A DNA stretch of 64,000 bases. Source: Macrosoma leucophasiata (Eukaryota; Arthropoda; Insecta; Lepidoptera; Hedylidae). Numbering within the stretch: the first letter of the stretch is position 1; each line of letters opens with the position of its first letter. The notes under the pieces were generated by a model that saw nothing but the letters and a program-made list of their open reading frames with translations, had not been told where the DNA came from and made no database searches. The stretch is from contig JAWQUS010000008.1 in assembly GCA_036365455.1 (NCBI GenBank), positions 14,243,501 through 14,307,500 on the forward strand. The letters run 5' to 3'. Below are positions 1-11,424 of this stretch, piece by piece. The translations under genes were made by a program, and so were the position numbers.

Positions 1-335
1 AGGTCGACTATGCCGCGAACTCTAGGCAAGATGTATATGTTCCCCGAACTCCGTAATCTAGAGGCGTCACCAATGTCACCATTTGCATTTTATTGCAAAA
101 GTTTCTGGCCGCAGAACGCCTATTTTTATGGTAAACTTATTCAAATGCACGGCGTCGTCATAAATTGGGGAAAGGGGTATCCTGGCACGGTCGGTACCAT
201 GGTCGGCACTGAAACACACCGCCACCAACTGCGTTTCATTCAGTTCATTTCTAATGTCTCTCTATCTGTTTGCCTATCTGTCTGTCCGGTTGTCACAATT
301 TGCTTCAAAACTACTGGGTCTATTGAGTTCGAATT
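1..335. other. No recognised gene at left edge
   Basis: Short open frames here overlap each other and show no recognisable protein. The segment around 255-300 (TCTGTCTGTCCGG) resembles the internal part of lepidopteran Helitron-like repeats. Confidence 0.5.
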
Positions 336-339
336 TTGT

Positions 340-478
340 ACAAATCTAATAGAAAAAAATGTCTCAGTGTTTGTAACTCCTCCATAACGGCTGGACCGAT
401 CATTATGAATGTATATTTAGTAGATATGAGAATCAGTTGTAGTCTATTTATATATATTTTTGTATTTATTTTGTCTAG
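340..478 (+). mobile_element. Helitron-like fragment joined to the LINE
   Basis: The stretch with CTCCTCCATAACGGCTGGAC and ATGAGAATCAG resembles the interior of the complete Helitron-like element at 4488-4673 (CTCCGAAACGGCTGGACAG, CTGAGAATCGG). It ends where LINE homology begins. The matching 3' end may be the fragment at 3990-4046, which would make this a Helitron split by the LINE; that is inference. Confidence 0.45.
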
Positions 479-3312
479 CTTGGGCGTAGTAATGGATGTA
501 CTGGTTTTGACAGAATGCTGGACAAGCTCTACAAACACACCACCGAACCTGGACAACTACAACAAGTTCTGGACCAGAAATAGTTTAAACAAAAATGACG
601 GAGTTGTCGCGTATGTTAGACATGAATTAAAAGTTTCCTCCTTTGAACCGGAGATTATTGATGGCAATTGCCTAGTCCTCAGCATTATACCGGACTACAC
701 AATTATATGCTCATATCGCTCACCTAGTTTTAGAAATGCTAGGAACTACCTGGCATCTTTGGATAAAATACTAAATGTATACTCTACTAAGAACATGATT
801 TTCACTGGAGATATCAATCTTGATATCTTGCCATGCAACGCTACTGAGTCCTCTCAGGAATATTTAAGTTTGATGGCAATGCACGGGCTTAGGCAAGGAA
901 TTAACCTTCCAACTAGAGTCAATTCATGCATTGACCACTTTATGGTGAAAACTGAATATGCCTGGAAGACTCTTGTTTTTGAGCAACAACTTACTGATCA
1001 TTCACCAATAGTTCTCTCCATTAATAACGTTAAAGTCGACAAGATCTGTATCACTTATAAAAAAGTAACAATTAACTATCAAAAAATTAACGAATTATTA
1101 GTTGAAGAATCCTGGCAAGAGCTTTATATGCTAAATAATGCTAATCTTGCCACTGAGTTATTTACAATGAAAGTTATTGGTTTAGTTAATAACAACATGC
1201 GAATAAATCTGTTTACAAAAAAGAATAAGCCCCTAAAGCCCTGGATAACAAGCGGTGTAATAAAGTCTATCAGGAAACGCGATAGAATGCACTTGAAAGT
1301 TAAGAAAAATCCAAACAATGTAGAATTAAAAAACAAATACATTAAATATAGGAACACATGTAATTACGTTGTAAAAAATTTGAAGAAACAATATTATAAA
1401 AATAAATATACTAAAAATAAAGGAAACGTTAAAGAAACTTGGAAGTTAATAAAAGAAGTTTGCAATCTTACGCAAAATCAGATGCCATCGCATGACTTGC
1501 TATGTATCGAAGATGAACCAGTCGAGTCTCTCAATAAAGTCAATACATACTTTACTTCCATTGGCGGAACTTTAGCCGAAAATACCCTTAAATCTATGCA
1601 ATGTAATGAGGAGAAATTGGCAACCAGAGCGAAAACCTCTAACTCACCTATTAACTCCATGTCTCTCCTACCAACAGACCCCGATGAAGTCAAAAATGTT
1701 ATTTTGGGACTTAAGTCACATAGTGCACCTGGTTGGGATAAAATTACTGCAATCCTTCTCAAGTACTCACTGCCCTTGCTGGTTGAACCTATTACATTCA
1801 TTTGTAATTTATCCCTCGAAACTGGAAAATTTCCAACTCATTTTAAAAAAGCTATTGTTTGCCCGATCTTCAAAACTGGTGATAAAACTAACCCCTCAAA
1901 TTATAGGCCCATATCTCTTCTTTGTACCCTTTCTAAAGTTTTAGAAAAATTGGTCAAAAAAAGATTAATGCACTATCTAGAAAATAATAACTTGCTAAGT
2001 AATAACCAATACGGATTTCGCGAAAAAAAGTCTACTGAAGATGCAGTTTTGAACTTAACATCTCGAATTACGGATACGATCGATAAGGGCAATAAGTGCA
2101 TAGGCGTCTTTCTAGATCTTCAGAAAGCGTTTGATACTGTGTCAATACCTATCCTACTTAAAAGATTGGAAAACGCGGGTATAAGGGGTGTGGCGAGAGA
2201 TTGGTTCGCTGACTACCTTATCGGTAGAACACAAATGGTTCGAGTTGCAGACCATGAAAGCGACAGTGCGTCTTGTACTTTCGGTGTACCACAAGGAAGT
2301 ACTTTAGCCTCCCCCCTCTTTTTAGTATACATTAATGATCTTTGCTGTCTCACCATGTCTGGTATGGACATCTCAATGTTTGCTGATGACACTGTACTAT
2401 TATTCCACGCTCCAACTTGGCAAATAGTCAATGAGCTAGCCGAAAAAGGTCTTGCTAAAGTTACAGCATGGTTGGAAAATAGTCTTTTATCGCTTAACAC
2501 AGCAAAAACAAAATTTATGTGCTTTAGTATTACCTCTGCAAATAATCCTGTACTTACTGACTTAAAAATTCATTCCTTCCCTTGCAATCGCTCTTTAACC
2601 CTTTCTTCAAATTGTAACTGTGCCGTTCTCTCACGTGTTGAGGACATAAAATACCTCGGAGTCCTGATTGATGAAAAATTAAACTGGAGCAGGCATATCG
2701 CATTATTAGCTTCTAGAGTACGAAAACTCATATATGTATTCAAAATTCTTCGAACCATAGCGGATTATGAGCTACTTATTCTAACATATAAAGCTCTATG
2801 CGAGTGTCTCATTAGATATTGCATATGTGCTTGGGGCTGCGCGGCTAAAATTAACATTAACCCTCTAGAACGTGCCCAACGTGCTGTATTAAAAGTATTG
2901 CTCTACCTTCCTTTTAAACATCCCACCACAGATTTATATGAAAAAGCTAAAGTATTTACAGTACGCAAGCTGTATATATATGAAAGTCTGCGTCGTTTTC
3001 ATCGCCAACAAGTACCCTATCTACCAACTTCATTAAAAAGAGTAGACCGAATACATGTTCCGAGGGCAAAGACTAGATTTGCTCAAAAGCAGTACGATAT
3101 AGTTACTACACAATTGTACAATAAATTACTTAAAACTCCTATAAATAAAAATAAAAACATAAAAAATACAAATAATAATGAGTTTAAGAAGATTATTTCA
3201 GCATGGCTCAGGAATTTTGACTATGATGGTATTGAAGTTATGTTAGCAAATTTGTTTTTTTCATGATATGGCGAAGTATAGACGTACACGATTTCTGATA
3301 CACACAGATTGT

Positions 3313-3363
<51 letters not shown>

Positions 3364-3655
3364 ACACACACACCACACACACACCACACACACACACACT
3401 TTTTCACTCACTCACATACTCACCCTTCTTTGTAAAATTTTTGATTACTTGATATATCTACCTTGTTTAATGTTTAATGACAAAATAATTTTAAGTGAAG
3501 TTATAACTCGGAGAAGCCACCGATTCCCGAAATACAGTGTAGACTAGTTCGGGAATCTATGGATTCAATATTAACCATTGTAAAAATGTTTTTGTCAATA
3601 AATGATTATATTATTGATTATTGATATATATATATAGATATATAGATACGGTAAG
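479..3655 (+). mobile_element. Non-LTR retrotransposon (Jockey/CR1-like), 5'-truncated, long intact ORF
   Basis: An uninterrupted frame runs from 336 to 3266. Its LINE-derived part starts near 480, at MDVLVLTECW, in the middle of an AP-like endonuclease domain; GDINLD and DHSPI follow, both endonuclease motifs. The reverse transcriptase comes next: GWDKIT, NYRPISLLCTLSKVLEKL, FLDLQKAFDTV (Asp near residue 594 of the open frame), GVPQGSTLASPLF and FADD (Asp 684/685). A thumb-like C-terminus ends at 3266. The 3' UTR holds a (CA)n tract and ends in an AT-rich repeat around 3600-3655. With both catalytic regions readable and no stop, this is a relatively recent copy, but the endonuclease N-terminus and any ORF1 are missing. 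The first ~48 residues of the open frame are unrelated and look Helitron-derived. The clade assignment (Jockey superfamily) is from motif style only. I could not find a convincing target-site duplication. Confidence 0.85.
3317..3404. repeat. (CA)n microsatellite with CCACA interruptions
   Basis: Simple repeat in the LINE 3' UTR: about 45 bases of pure AC, then three ACCACACACAC-type units, then pure AC again. Confidence 0.95.
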
Positions 3656-3688
3656 GTTGATTCCTTTCAACACTTCAATTTTTTTTAT

Positions 3689-3955
3689 AATTTTTTTTTT
3701 TTAATCTCAGTGGCAAACAAGCATGCAGTTCACATTGATGTTAAGTGATGACTGCAGCCTATAGACACCCACACAAAGACCACGATCAAAATGCAGATGC
3801 GTTACCACTCCTGAGGCCTAAGGTGTTATGCCTCTGTGCCGGAAATTACAGGGCCGTACATTACCACCTGACCGGAACACGATAGTGCTGAACACTACCA
3901 TTTAGCGGCAAGTATATTAGGTAATGCGGTGGTGCCTACGCCCGCGAGCTCCGTC
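3689..3955 (-). repeat. Family A interspersed repeat (SINE-like, ~270 bp)
   Basis: Full-length-looking copy in minus orientation, with its poly-A tail seen as T-run at the left. On its own strand the family opens with GAGCTCGCGGGCGTAGGCAC, contains TGCCGCTAAATGGTAGTGTT and GCATGCTTGTTTGCCACTGA, and then A-rich tail. No RNA polymerase III box pair is obvious, so it may be a LINE 3' end rather than a true SINE. At least ten more copies or fragments lie in this window. Confidence 0.75.
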
Positions 3956-3989
3956 GAATATTGTTTTTTCGATTATTAGGTCATATTTT

Positions 3990-4046
3990 TATATCTGTTA
4001 GGCGATACGTATATATAAGTTAAGGTCAGTTCGTCGGGACAGCTAG
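3990..4046 (+). mobile_element. Helitron-like 3' terminus
   Basis: GGCGATACG followed by TCGTCGGGACAGCTAG|T matches the 3' end of the element ending at 4673. Only the end is recognisable; the 5' part may be the fragment before the LINE. Confidence 0.55.
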
Positions 4047-4487
4047 TATTAACATACAAATTTATAATGGCCCAAATATGGACGTGTAGCTTAGGGCCGA
4101 ATTCACAGACAAAATTCGAAAATTCAAAATTCAAATCATTTACTTCAAATTGATCAACTTTTGCATTGTCGGGACAGACCATTAATAGATAGATCTCAGG
4201 CCTTGATACGATCTCAAGATCACGTTTTCTCTTAACACGACATTAAGATGGCGTTTGGTGTGGAAAAAATGTGATTGTAAGATCATTTCAAGGACTTTGA
4301 GATCATTCCACTAAATAAGAGGCCTTAAATTTATACAAAACATAGGGCTCTTCTGTTTGCATATAATTAAGGGATACTTACATTAAATTTTTTATAAGGA
4401 AAGTCTTGTAAAGTACAACATAAGACATATTAATCAAGAAATATTTTTGTAAGGATCATATCTTTCATATCTTTCATGTATTGTGTA

Positions 4488-4673
4488 TCTATATAAAATT
4501 CTCGTGTCACAGTTTTCATTGCCATACTCCTCCGAAACGGCTGGACAGATTCTCATGAAATTTTGTGAGCATATTGGGTAGGTCTGAGAATCGGCCAACA
4601 TCTATTTTTCATAACATTTTTGGACATTTTTTTTTATTTTCTAGGGCGATACGAAGTTAGCCGGGACAGCTAG
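4488..4673 (+). mobile_element. Complete short Helitron-like element
   Basis: It starts A|TCTATATAAAATTCTCGTG and ends GGGACAGCTAG|T, the border pattern of Helitrons inserted between host A and T. A short GC-rich stem-forming stretch lies just inside the 3' end. At 186 bp there is no coding capacity; it would depend on an autonomous Rep/Helicase element elsewhere. It is a close relative of the element at 30739-30923. Confidence 0.75.
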
Positions 4674-4810
4674 TATATTTATAAATATTTTCGCCAATTC
4701 CCATAAGGGTTACGCATATAATGGTCCTTACACGCCTCTCGCGTCGCTTTCAAGTTCACCATCATCATTACCATCTTAATGTAAATTCAGAAAATTAATT
4801 CGATATTTTT

Positions 4811-5088
4811 ACTGGTGGTAGAGTTTCAGTGTAGACTCGAGGGCGTAGGTACCACCGCGTCATCTACCTAATCTATCTGCCGCCAAATGATAGTGTTCAG
4901 CACCATCGTGTTCCGGTTAGATGGTATATGGTTATATGGTTCCAAAATAACGATTACAGAGACATAACAACTAAGGTCTCAGGGGTGGCAACGCATCTGC
5001 ATTTTGACCTCTCGATCTTGTGTAGATCTATAGGCTGCCATCATCACTTAACTTCCATGTGAACTGCATGCTTGTTTGCCAGTTTGGT
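4811..5088 (+). repeat. Family A repeat
   Basis: Plus-strand copy opening with ACTGGTGGTAGAGTTTCAGT and closing with GCATGCTTGTTTGCCAG. Diverged by scattered substitutions from the 3689-3955 copy; internally complete. Confidence 0.75.
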
Positions 5089-5787
5089 AACATTGAAATA
5101 CATTTAAATGAAATATTTTTGTACATCATTCTGTTATTAATAACAATAAAATCATTTGCTTATTTGCAAAATTTGTCCAAAATAATATCTGTCGACTTAT
5201 TGATTCAATTAAAATGTAAAACAAATCCAATACGATTTGGTATTCCATCCTGAACTATCTTTTCAAACTTTCATTGATAGCAATTGCGGCGTCGCTCGTT
5301 TGAAATGCGTAATTTTATCCTTGAGATTCAGTACCTACTCACCTTCTTCTTGTATGACCATTTTCGATTTTTATCAGATTTCATCGCTTCTGCCTCTGCA
5401 CGGTGACCATAACCGAAAGTAAACATGCAAACAAGTAAACATATTAAATTGGCATCGTAATAAATAATTATTAAATTGTAGCTCTTGGATTTACATACCT
5501 AAATATAAAATATCGTATAGTATATTTTTCAAAAAAGGTTTGTACAATATACTGTGTGATTTATCAAATAATTATAGTCGCCTCACACTCGGAAAAAATA
5601 TGTTCCAGGTCCTCATCTAGATTTTTTTATATACCTAGTTACATATTTTTGTGGTCAGTTACAATTAATATTATAGTAACAATCATAGACATTACAATAT
5701 AAGAATGCACCTCCACAATGTCATAATAATATAATATTCACAATTTACTTATTTTTTGAAACAATAGACAGATACTTACTTCATTTA
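5089..5787. other. AT-rich sequence, nothing recognised
   Basis: Only short overlapping open frames without motifs. The right edge (5777-5787) is the left copy of the target duplication of the neighbouring SINE. Confidence 0.5.
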
Positions 5788-6166
5788 TAAAATAATAATA
5801 ATAATGGCAACCCATTATACGTCCCACTGCTGGGCACGAGTCTCTCCCCTTTTTGGGGTAAGGCTTAGGCTAAAGCTTACTGCATCACGCTGCTCCAATA
5901 CGGATTGGTGGTGGTGGGTGGGTTAGTGGCCAACCCGTTGTCGGATGTTTTCAAACCGACCATAAGGCCCCCGACAAGGTTTAACGATTTCTATCTATCG
6001 ATAGCAACCGGGACCGACGGTTTAACGTGCCCGCCGAAGCACGGAAACGCGCATTTAATTTGCCACTCGCGGTCACCCATCACACTACCCGACCGGGCCC
6101 ATAGTGCTTAACCGAGTAGATCGCTTATGATCTACACCAGCCGCGGGGCCATGCGCCTTTCCAGAC
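5788..6166 (-). mobile_element. 5S-rRNA-derived SINE with RTE-like 3' tail
   Basis: On the minus strand the 5' half contains GTTAAGCA, a GGGC..GGTCGGGTAGT block and TGATGGGTGACCGCGAG, in the order found in the 3' half of eukaryotic 5S rRNA (GTTAAGCA, GGGCGCGGT, AGTACTTGGATGGGTGACCGC). The 3' half reads ..GTGCCCAGCAGTGGGACGTA and ends in an (ATT)n-like tail, like the 3' ends of RTE LINEs. An 11-bp duplication, TACTTCATTTA, flanks it at 5777-5787 and 6167-6177. SINEs with a 5S head form the SINE3 class; the RTE tail implies mobilisation by RTE reverse transcriptase (inference). A second copy is at 27117-27479. Confidence 0.8.
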
Positions 6167-6177
6167 TACTTCATTTA

Positions 6178-7000
6178 CTTTGAATCAAATAAAGGATTTC
6201 AACAAATAAATAAATTATTCTGATTTCTTGCAATAAGAATTAAATACAACACGCTCGGTTTAATCAATTGTTGAACATTTCCGAGTGCAAAAAAATGGGG
6301 AAAGGAACAAAACGAAGCGCTCATGGAAATGAGGAAAGAATACGAAAGTACGCTTATAGTCGGTTCAAATATTTGCACGAACGCGGCAACTCGTATTTTC
6401 AAACAATTTAATATTTGATATCATTCTGAAACAATTACATTTTTTTAATTTTCCCAGTTACCGTTCGTTTTCACTTAAAAGGGCTAACTTAAACCGTATC
6501 AACTGCGATAACAAATTAAATGCTTCATGTACTTAAAAGAAAACCTAAATATGGCTACAGAAATAAAACATATTGTAGCAAAGTTAAAAAAAATGTATAT
6601 GGAATGGGGCTAGAGTAAATGTAGGTTGTACACATCTAGTTATATCTGTATGAATGACGTAGGTGTCCTTTGAAGTTTGATGTCTGCACCTGAACAGACC
6701 TAAACCCATGTCAGCACGTACGTCAAGACCACTGAACATGCACACGCTTATTAGTAAGCAATTATTAACCACTAGCTTTCTGTGCGGTGACAGTTTCAAA
6801 TAGGTATAGGGTTTTGTTTAATTAAAAAAGATGTCCCTAAAATTATTATCGACAATGTACAATAAATCTGCATAAATGAATCTACAGATCAATTTTTCAT
6901 GAAAAGCACATGATTTCGTTCATTCACAATACCTACATATTATTATATTTATTAAATTATACTAAATTTGAGTAAACCACAATAAAATATCTCGCCTAAT
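6178..7000. other. No recognised feature
   Basis: AT-rich sequence with short open frames lacking any protein signature. A fragment of family A in minus orientation begins at about 6998. Confidence 0.5.
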
Positions 7001-7036
7001 ATAATCGCCCGCGAGCTCCGTCACTGGAGCTCTACC
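6998..7036 (-). repeat. Family A fragment
   Basis: Contains GCCCGCGAGCTCCGTCACTG, the head of family A read on the opposite strand; the remainder of the element is absent. Confidence 0.6.
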
Positions 7037-7047
7037 AAACATGTTCA

Positions 7048-8022
7048 GCATGTTCTCCCCTAATTACACACAACACTGTTGTGGGTTTATTCTGTGCTAT
7101 TATTTTACAGTAACTGTTATATGTAATGTTTGTATCTGTAATTTCGATACTTCCTGTAAAAAAAACCCAGCATAGATATTGCGAGCTGTTACTCTGATTA
7201 TCTATCTATATAAAATTGATTGTGTTCACGCGATTGATCGCCACATGATCTTGTAATATATTACAATTGTTTCCCTTGTATATGTCGTTATAGCAAAGTA
7301 ATCAGTATACAGGATGTCCTGAAATCAGCGATATAGCGAAAACGGGTGATAGTGATAGTCATGACAGTTTTTAGAAAATGTGAAATAAAAATATTTGTCA
7401 TGTATTTTTAATATTATTAGGATTTTAAAAATGATCGGAAAAACTGACATCCTGTGATGATCTTTCAAGTCCTAAGACTGCATATTTAACTTTTATGTAA
7501 TATTTTTTTCTGTGTTGTAGTCATGACTAAACCCTTCTGTAAATAACAGTTTATAATTAAAACATACCTGCCTCAGTTTTCAATAAAATTATGTGTTTAT
7601 GTATATTAACAGCTCGCAATATCTATGCTGGGTTTTTACAGGAAGTATCGAAATTTCAGATACATACATTACATACCTACTACAGTAACTGTAAAATAAT
7701 AGGACATAATAAACCCACAACAGTGTTGTGTGTCATTAGGGGAGAACATGCCATAATCGCGATGCTTGGCAGGCGGCTATTCAAAATAATTTATAAACTG
7801 TAATTTACAGAAGGGTTAGTCATGACTACAATACAGAAAAAAAATTACAAAAAAGTTATATTTGTAGTCTTAGGACTTGAAAGATCATCACAGGATGTCA
7901 GTTTTTTCCGATAATTTTTAAAATCCTAATAATATTAAAAATACATGACAAATTTTATTTATCATTTTTCTAATAACTGTCATGTCACCCGTTTTCGGTA
8001 CATCGTTGATTTTTGACACCTT
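7048..8022. repeat. Composite of two inverted duplications in order A-B-A'-B'
   Basis: Block A (7048-7191) recurs inverted at 7607-7751; shared landmarks are TGTTCTCCCCTAAT, ACAACACTGTTGTGGGTTTA and CCCAGCATAGATATTGCGAG. Block B (7312-7557) recurs inverted at 7785-8022; landmarks are TTAATATTATTAGGATTTTA, GATCTTTCAAGTCCTA and AGTCATGACTA. Between A and B lies what looks like a Helitron 5' end (7199-7245). A belongs to the same family as the repeats called family B in this table, whose members end like RTE LINEs. No coding potential is seen. The interleaved order is not what a simple hairpin duplication of one A-B unit gives. Confidence 0.75.
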
Positions 8023-8167
8023 TATACGTATATGTAGCCATTATAACGTAATTATATTATGGAGCTTACAAACATACATCTCTTTTATTCTAATACAAAA
8101 TAGCGGTCCGTGGGCGGTTCGTGGAGTAAAATACTTTCGTATCCTAGCTGGAATGTATTTATAATAG

Positions 8168-8277
8168 TAATCTCTTGGGAAGTAGACTGAAAGCCTGCCG
8201 AGTTCCGATCTTCCGCGATAATGTTCCGAAGTTCCCCTTCGCTTTATTTTCCGTCTCCCAAGAGTTACAGATAGATG
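8168..8277. repeat. Short terminal-inverted-repeat element (MITE-like)
   Basis: GTAATCTCTTGGGA at the left is answered by TCTCCCAAGAGTTAC at the right, with a ~80-bp interior. It could be a short hairpin rather than a transposon; no target duplication was confirmed. Confidence 0.45.
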
Positions 8278-8734
8278 GTGCACTAGAGAATATTTGGGAG
8301 CTACTTTGATATTTCCAAGAAAGTATGACTGAATAATATTTTAACTAGTGATTTAATGGTTACTTACTTTTATCCGCGACGCTTCATCCGCGTGGATTTA
8401 AGAACATTCAGGCATTATTGAAGGTACTATAAGTGTGATTTTACATTAATGTTCTAACTAATGCTAAACTAATTCGTACACGTCTCTTTCTTTTGCAGTT
8501 TTTAGAGGATTTATATCTCAGAGTGAAAGTCTCGCAGTTGGATAAATGATTCAAAAATTTTGTTTTTTGCAACAGTTGTTAACTTTTTTTTGTATTTTCA
8601 GGCTACAAATTGAACATAAAAGTTAATAAACTAAGTATAAAAATTAAATGCCTATTCACTCACCTACTACAAAAATGTATATCCGTCATTAACGTTCTCG
8701 AAAAGGGGATATTTATTGGGAGAACATTTATATA

Positions 8735-9020
8735 CCTAGTAGCTGTGCCCGCGATCTACCCGGCCGAAGTCGTGGGAGCAGCTAGTATAAAAGTAGCCTA
8801 AGTTACTCCTTATTACATCAGCTATCTGTCAGTGAAAGACGCGTCAAAATTGGTTCAGCCATCCCCTAGATTACCCCTGCCAAACAGACAGACAGACAAA
8901 AATTGTAAAAAATGTTGTTTTGGTATATGTACCGAGTAAATATTATATACATATGCATTTAGTAAAAAGCGATTATTTTTATTTTACAAACAGACACTTC
9001 AATTTTTTTATTTGTATAGA
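8735..9020 (-). mobile_element. Helitron-like element
   Basis: On the minus strand it begins TCTATACAAATAAAAAAATTG after a host A and ends near CGCGGGCACAGCTACTAGG. The 3' part carries the inverted pair GCCCGCGA...GTCGTGGGAGC. A related but rearranged copy is at 41391-41795, and a fragment at 39094-39155. Confidence 0.65.
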
Positions 9021-10670
9021 TATAATAAAAAATAGAGGAATACTTGATGGATCATGCAGCCTAAAATGAAAATGAAATATAGGTATGCTAACATTTTTTT
9101 TATGTAATAATCAAGATATGCGAATGTTGAGTCTCAGAATGGAATTCAATTTCGTGATTTGGAACAAGAAAAGTAAACATCAATTCTCGATCACGATCGC
9201 AAGATTAAGGAAAGTCGAATGTGGCTTAAAAAAATTGGCTTGCAACTTGTTTCCAACGACGTACAACATTTTCGCTCGGTCGATGATCTTTCTTAGTGCA
9301 ATCTATGAGATGAGCTTGTATACAAACTCCTTAAAAGTTGCAAATGACCAGAAATATCTTTACCAATTCGGTTAAATGAAATGAAAAGTTTAAATTAATT
9401 TAAGGTATTTGTTGTAAACTTGATGGGGATCAGTTGGAGTGTTCTCTAATGCCAACCGAGCCGAGCAATAATAACTTTGACAGTTATAACCTCTCACGAT
9501 GTTAGTTCGCTGGCATCGCGTCGTGCCTCGACTCGTGGTTAAAGAAACTTTGACACTTTGAGTCGAGTCGCAATACATTGCCGTATCATCTGGAATGCGC
9601 CCTCAAACTTGTATTCAAGTATTAAATTCGCATTCGAGATAAGTTACGCAGCACCGATATGACTTAGATTTACTATTTACTAAGTACGCAGTTCTATTTG
9701 TAAACTGGACTGGAACGTTTATTTCTATCATGTTAGAAACTTATAGAGCAACTTCAAAAGTTTCTGTGTGTTCACAAACTAGAACATGATTCACTGGAGA
9801 CTATAAGTAAGTTTCAATAAGCATGTGTTTGCAGCGAACAAACAACATTTGAATTCAATCAATAGCTAATCAAAGTGTTTATCTAAATTCAACCGGAAAA
9901 GCGTAATTACAGTCGGTAATACGGAATACAGTGTGAATGTTTTGAATTGACCTGAATAATATAGGTAATGAATTAATAACAGAAGCTTCATTAGAGATAG
10001 TTAGTTGCGATCTAAAATGGATAGAATGTCGGTAGTGGTCACACGCACACACTCGTCAATATACTGTCCGCGTGTTAATTCAGTGCTATTAACGTAAACA
10101 CTATTTAACTAATACCGACCATTGCTATTTCATGTTGTATATAAAATTTAAACACAATTTGCAATTCCAAACGCATCGTACCATGTCACCTGATGAACTA
10201 ATTTGCATTACGTTGTAAAGCGCTGCGGTAATAGAATTAATTAAATACAAATATTTATTTACAAATTTTAAGGATTGTTTGCGTTACGTGTCGAAATTTC
10301 ATCTTCAAAAATTTATGATATAACCACTAATGCGTGCCTTGCTTTTGCGGCTTTGTCATAGAAATATATACTGTAGTTTTTGTTCAATAATACAAATGTT
10401 ACCTTGACCAAATAACACTTCAAACATATCAAAAAAGAGAACCAAATGTTTTTAATATTGATTCGCCATTGTATTATGAACCAAAGGATACATGCAAACA
10501 TATGGAAAACATGTAACGAACTATCTGTAAATTCTAGAAAAAAAGTGCAATGGACATAATTTTTCTGCTATAATTTGGTTGGTCGGTGTTACTAGTGATG
10601 AAGTAATGTATCAGTCACTAAATGGTGGTGTTACTATGCTATGATTGATTAAGATGTTCATTTATTAATC
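9021..10670. other. Unique-looking sequence, no gene recognised
   Basis: No repeat family, RNA or protein signature recognised. The part 9430-10100 is less AT-rich and free of recognisable repeats. Because coding exon 1 starts with a splice acceptor, this stretch is one candidate place for a 5'-untranslated exon or promoter, but nothing in the sequence fixes one. Confidence 0.4.
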
Positions 10671-10671
10671 A

Positions 10672-11030
10672 CTAGCGGCCCGCCCCGGCTTCGCGCGGTG
10701 CAATGTTGCCTACCCTCTCCTATTCGTCTTAGCGTGATGATTATACATATATATAGCCTAAAGTCTTCCTCGATATATTTTAAAGTTTAGGCAGCGTACG
10801 CAAAATAAGTAACTTTTCTGGTGGATTTTTTACACCTTGTGTCTGAAAAACCCAAATATCTTACGGAACCCTATTTTTTCCAAAATAAAATATAGCTTAT
10901 GTTACCCGTGGATAATGTAGCTTTCGAATAGTGAAAGCATTTTAAAATCGGTCCAGTAGTTCTTGAGCCTATTCAAAACAAACAAACAAAAAAATATTAC
11001 CTCTTTATAATATTCGTTTAGAAGTTTAGA
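10672..11030 (-). mobile_element. Helitron-like element
   Basis: The plus strand shows A|CTAGCGGCCCGCCCCGGCTTCG at the left, the inverted 3' end with its GC-rich stem, and ends ..AAGTTTAGA|T at the right, the inverted TC start. It contains TCTTAGCGTGATGA and GAAAGCATTTTAAAATCGGT, shared with the fragment at 33240-33471. Confidence 0.75.
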
Positions 11031-11424
11031 TGATATGTGGTAAACCTGTAAAGTGCCATCGGTCAATAAATTTTCTATTCTTCTATATTTTTAAGTATAG
11101 TTTGCCATAGCTTACTGTCCAAATGTACGATAATATGTCCTACCTAGGTATTGTCTGACCAATAAATTAGTCTCTCAGTTACCGGTTGGATGGCTGAGCA
11201 TCCTCTATTCACTCGAGCCCTCGTCCAATAAATACCTTTCAAAGTCGCCACCGCTCAGTATAATACGGCTTAAATAAGATATACTTTCCTATATACATAT
11301 ATTATGTAAATACATTACGCTTGTAGTGAAGGGCTAATAACCTAAAAAGGTATTTGAGTAAAATATCGACTTAGAAACGTTGTTGTAACACATCCTTTAG
11401 AATACCGCATACATCGCACATTTT

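Noticed and set aside
3317..3404. CRISPR array or regular spacer-like repeat
   Set aside because: It is a simple CA microsatellite in a LINE 3' UTR; no repeat-spacer structure exists anywhere in the window.
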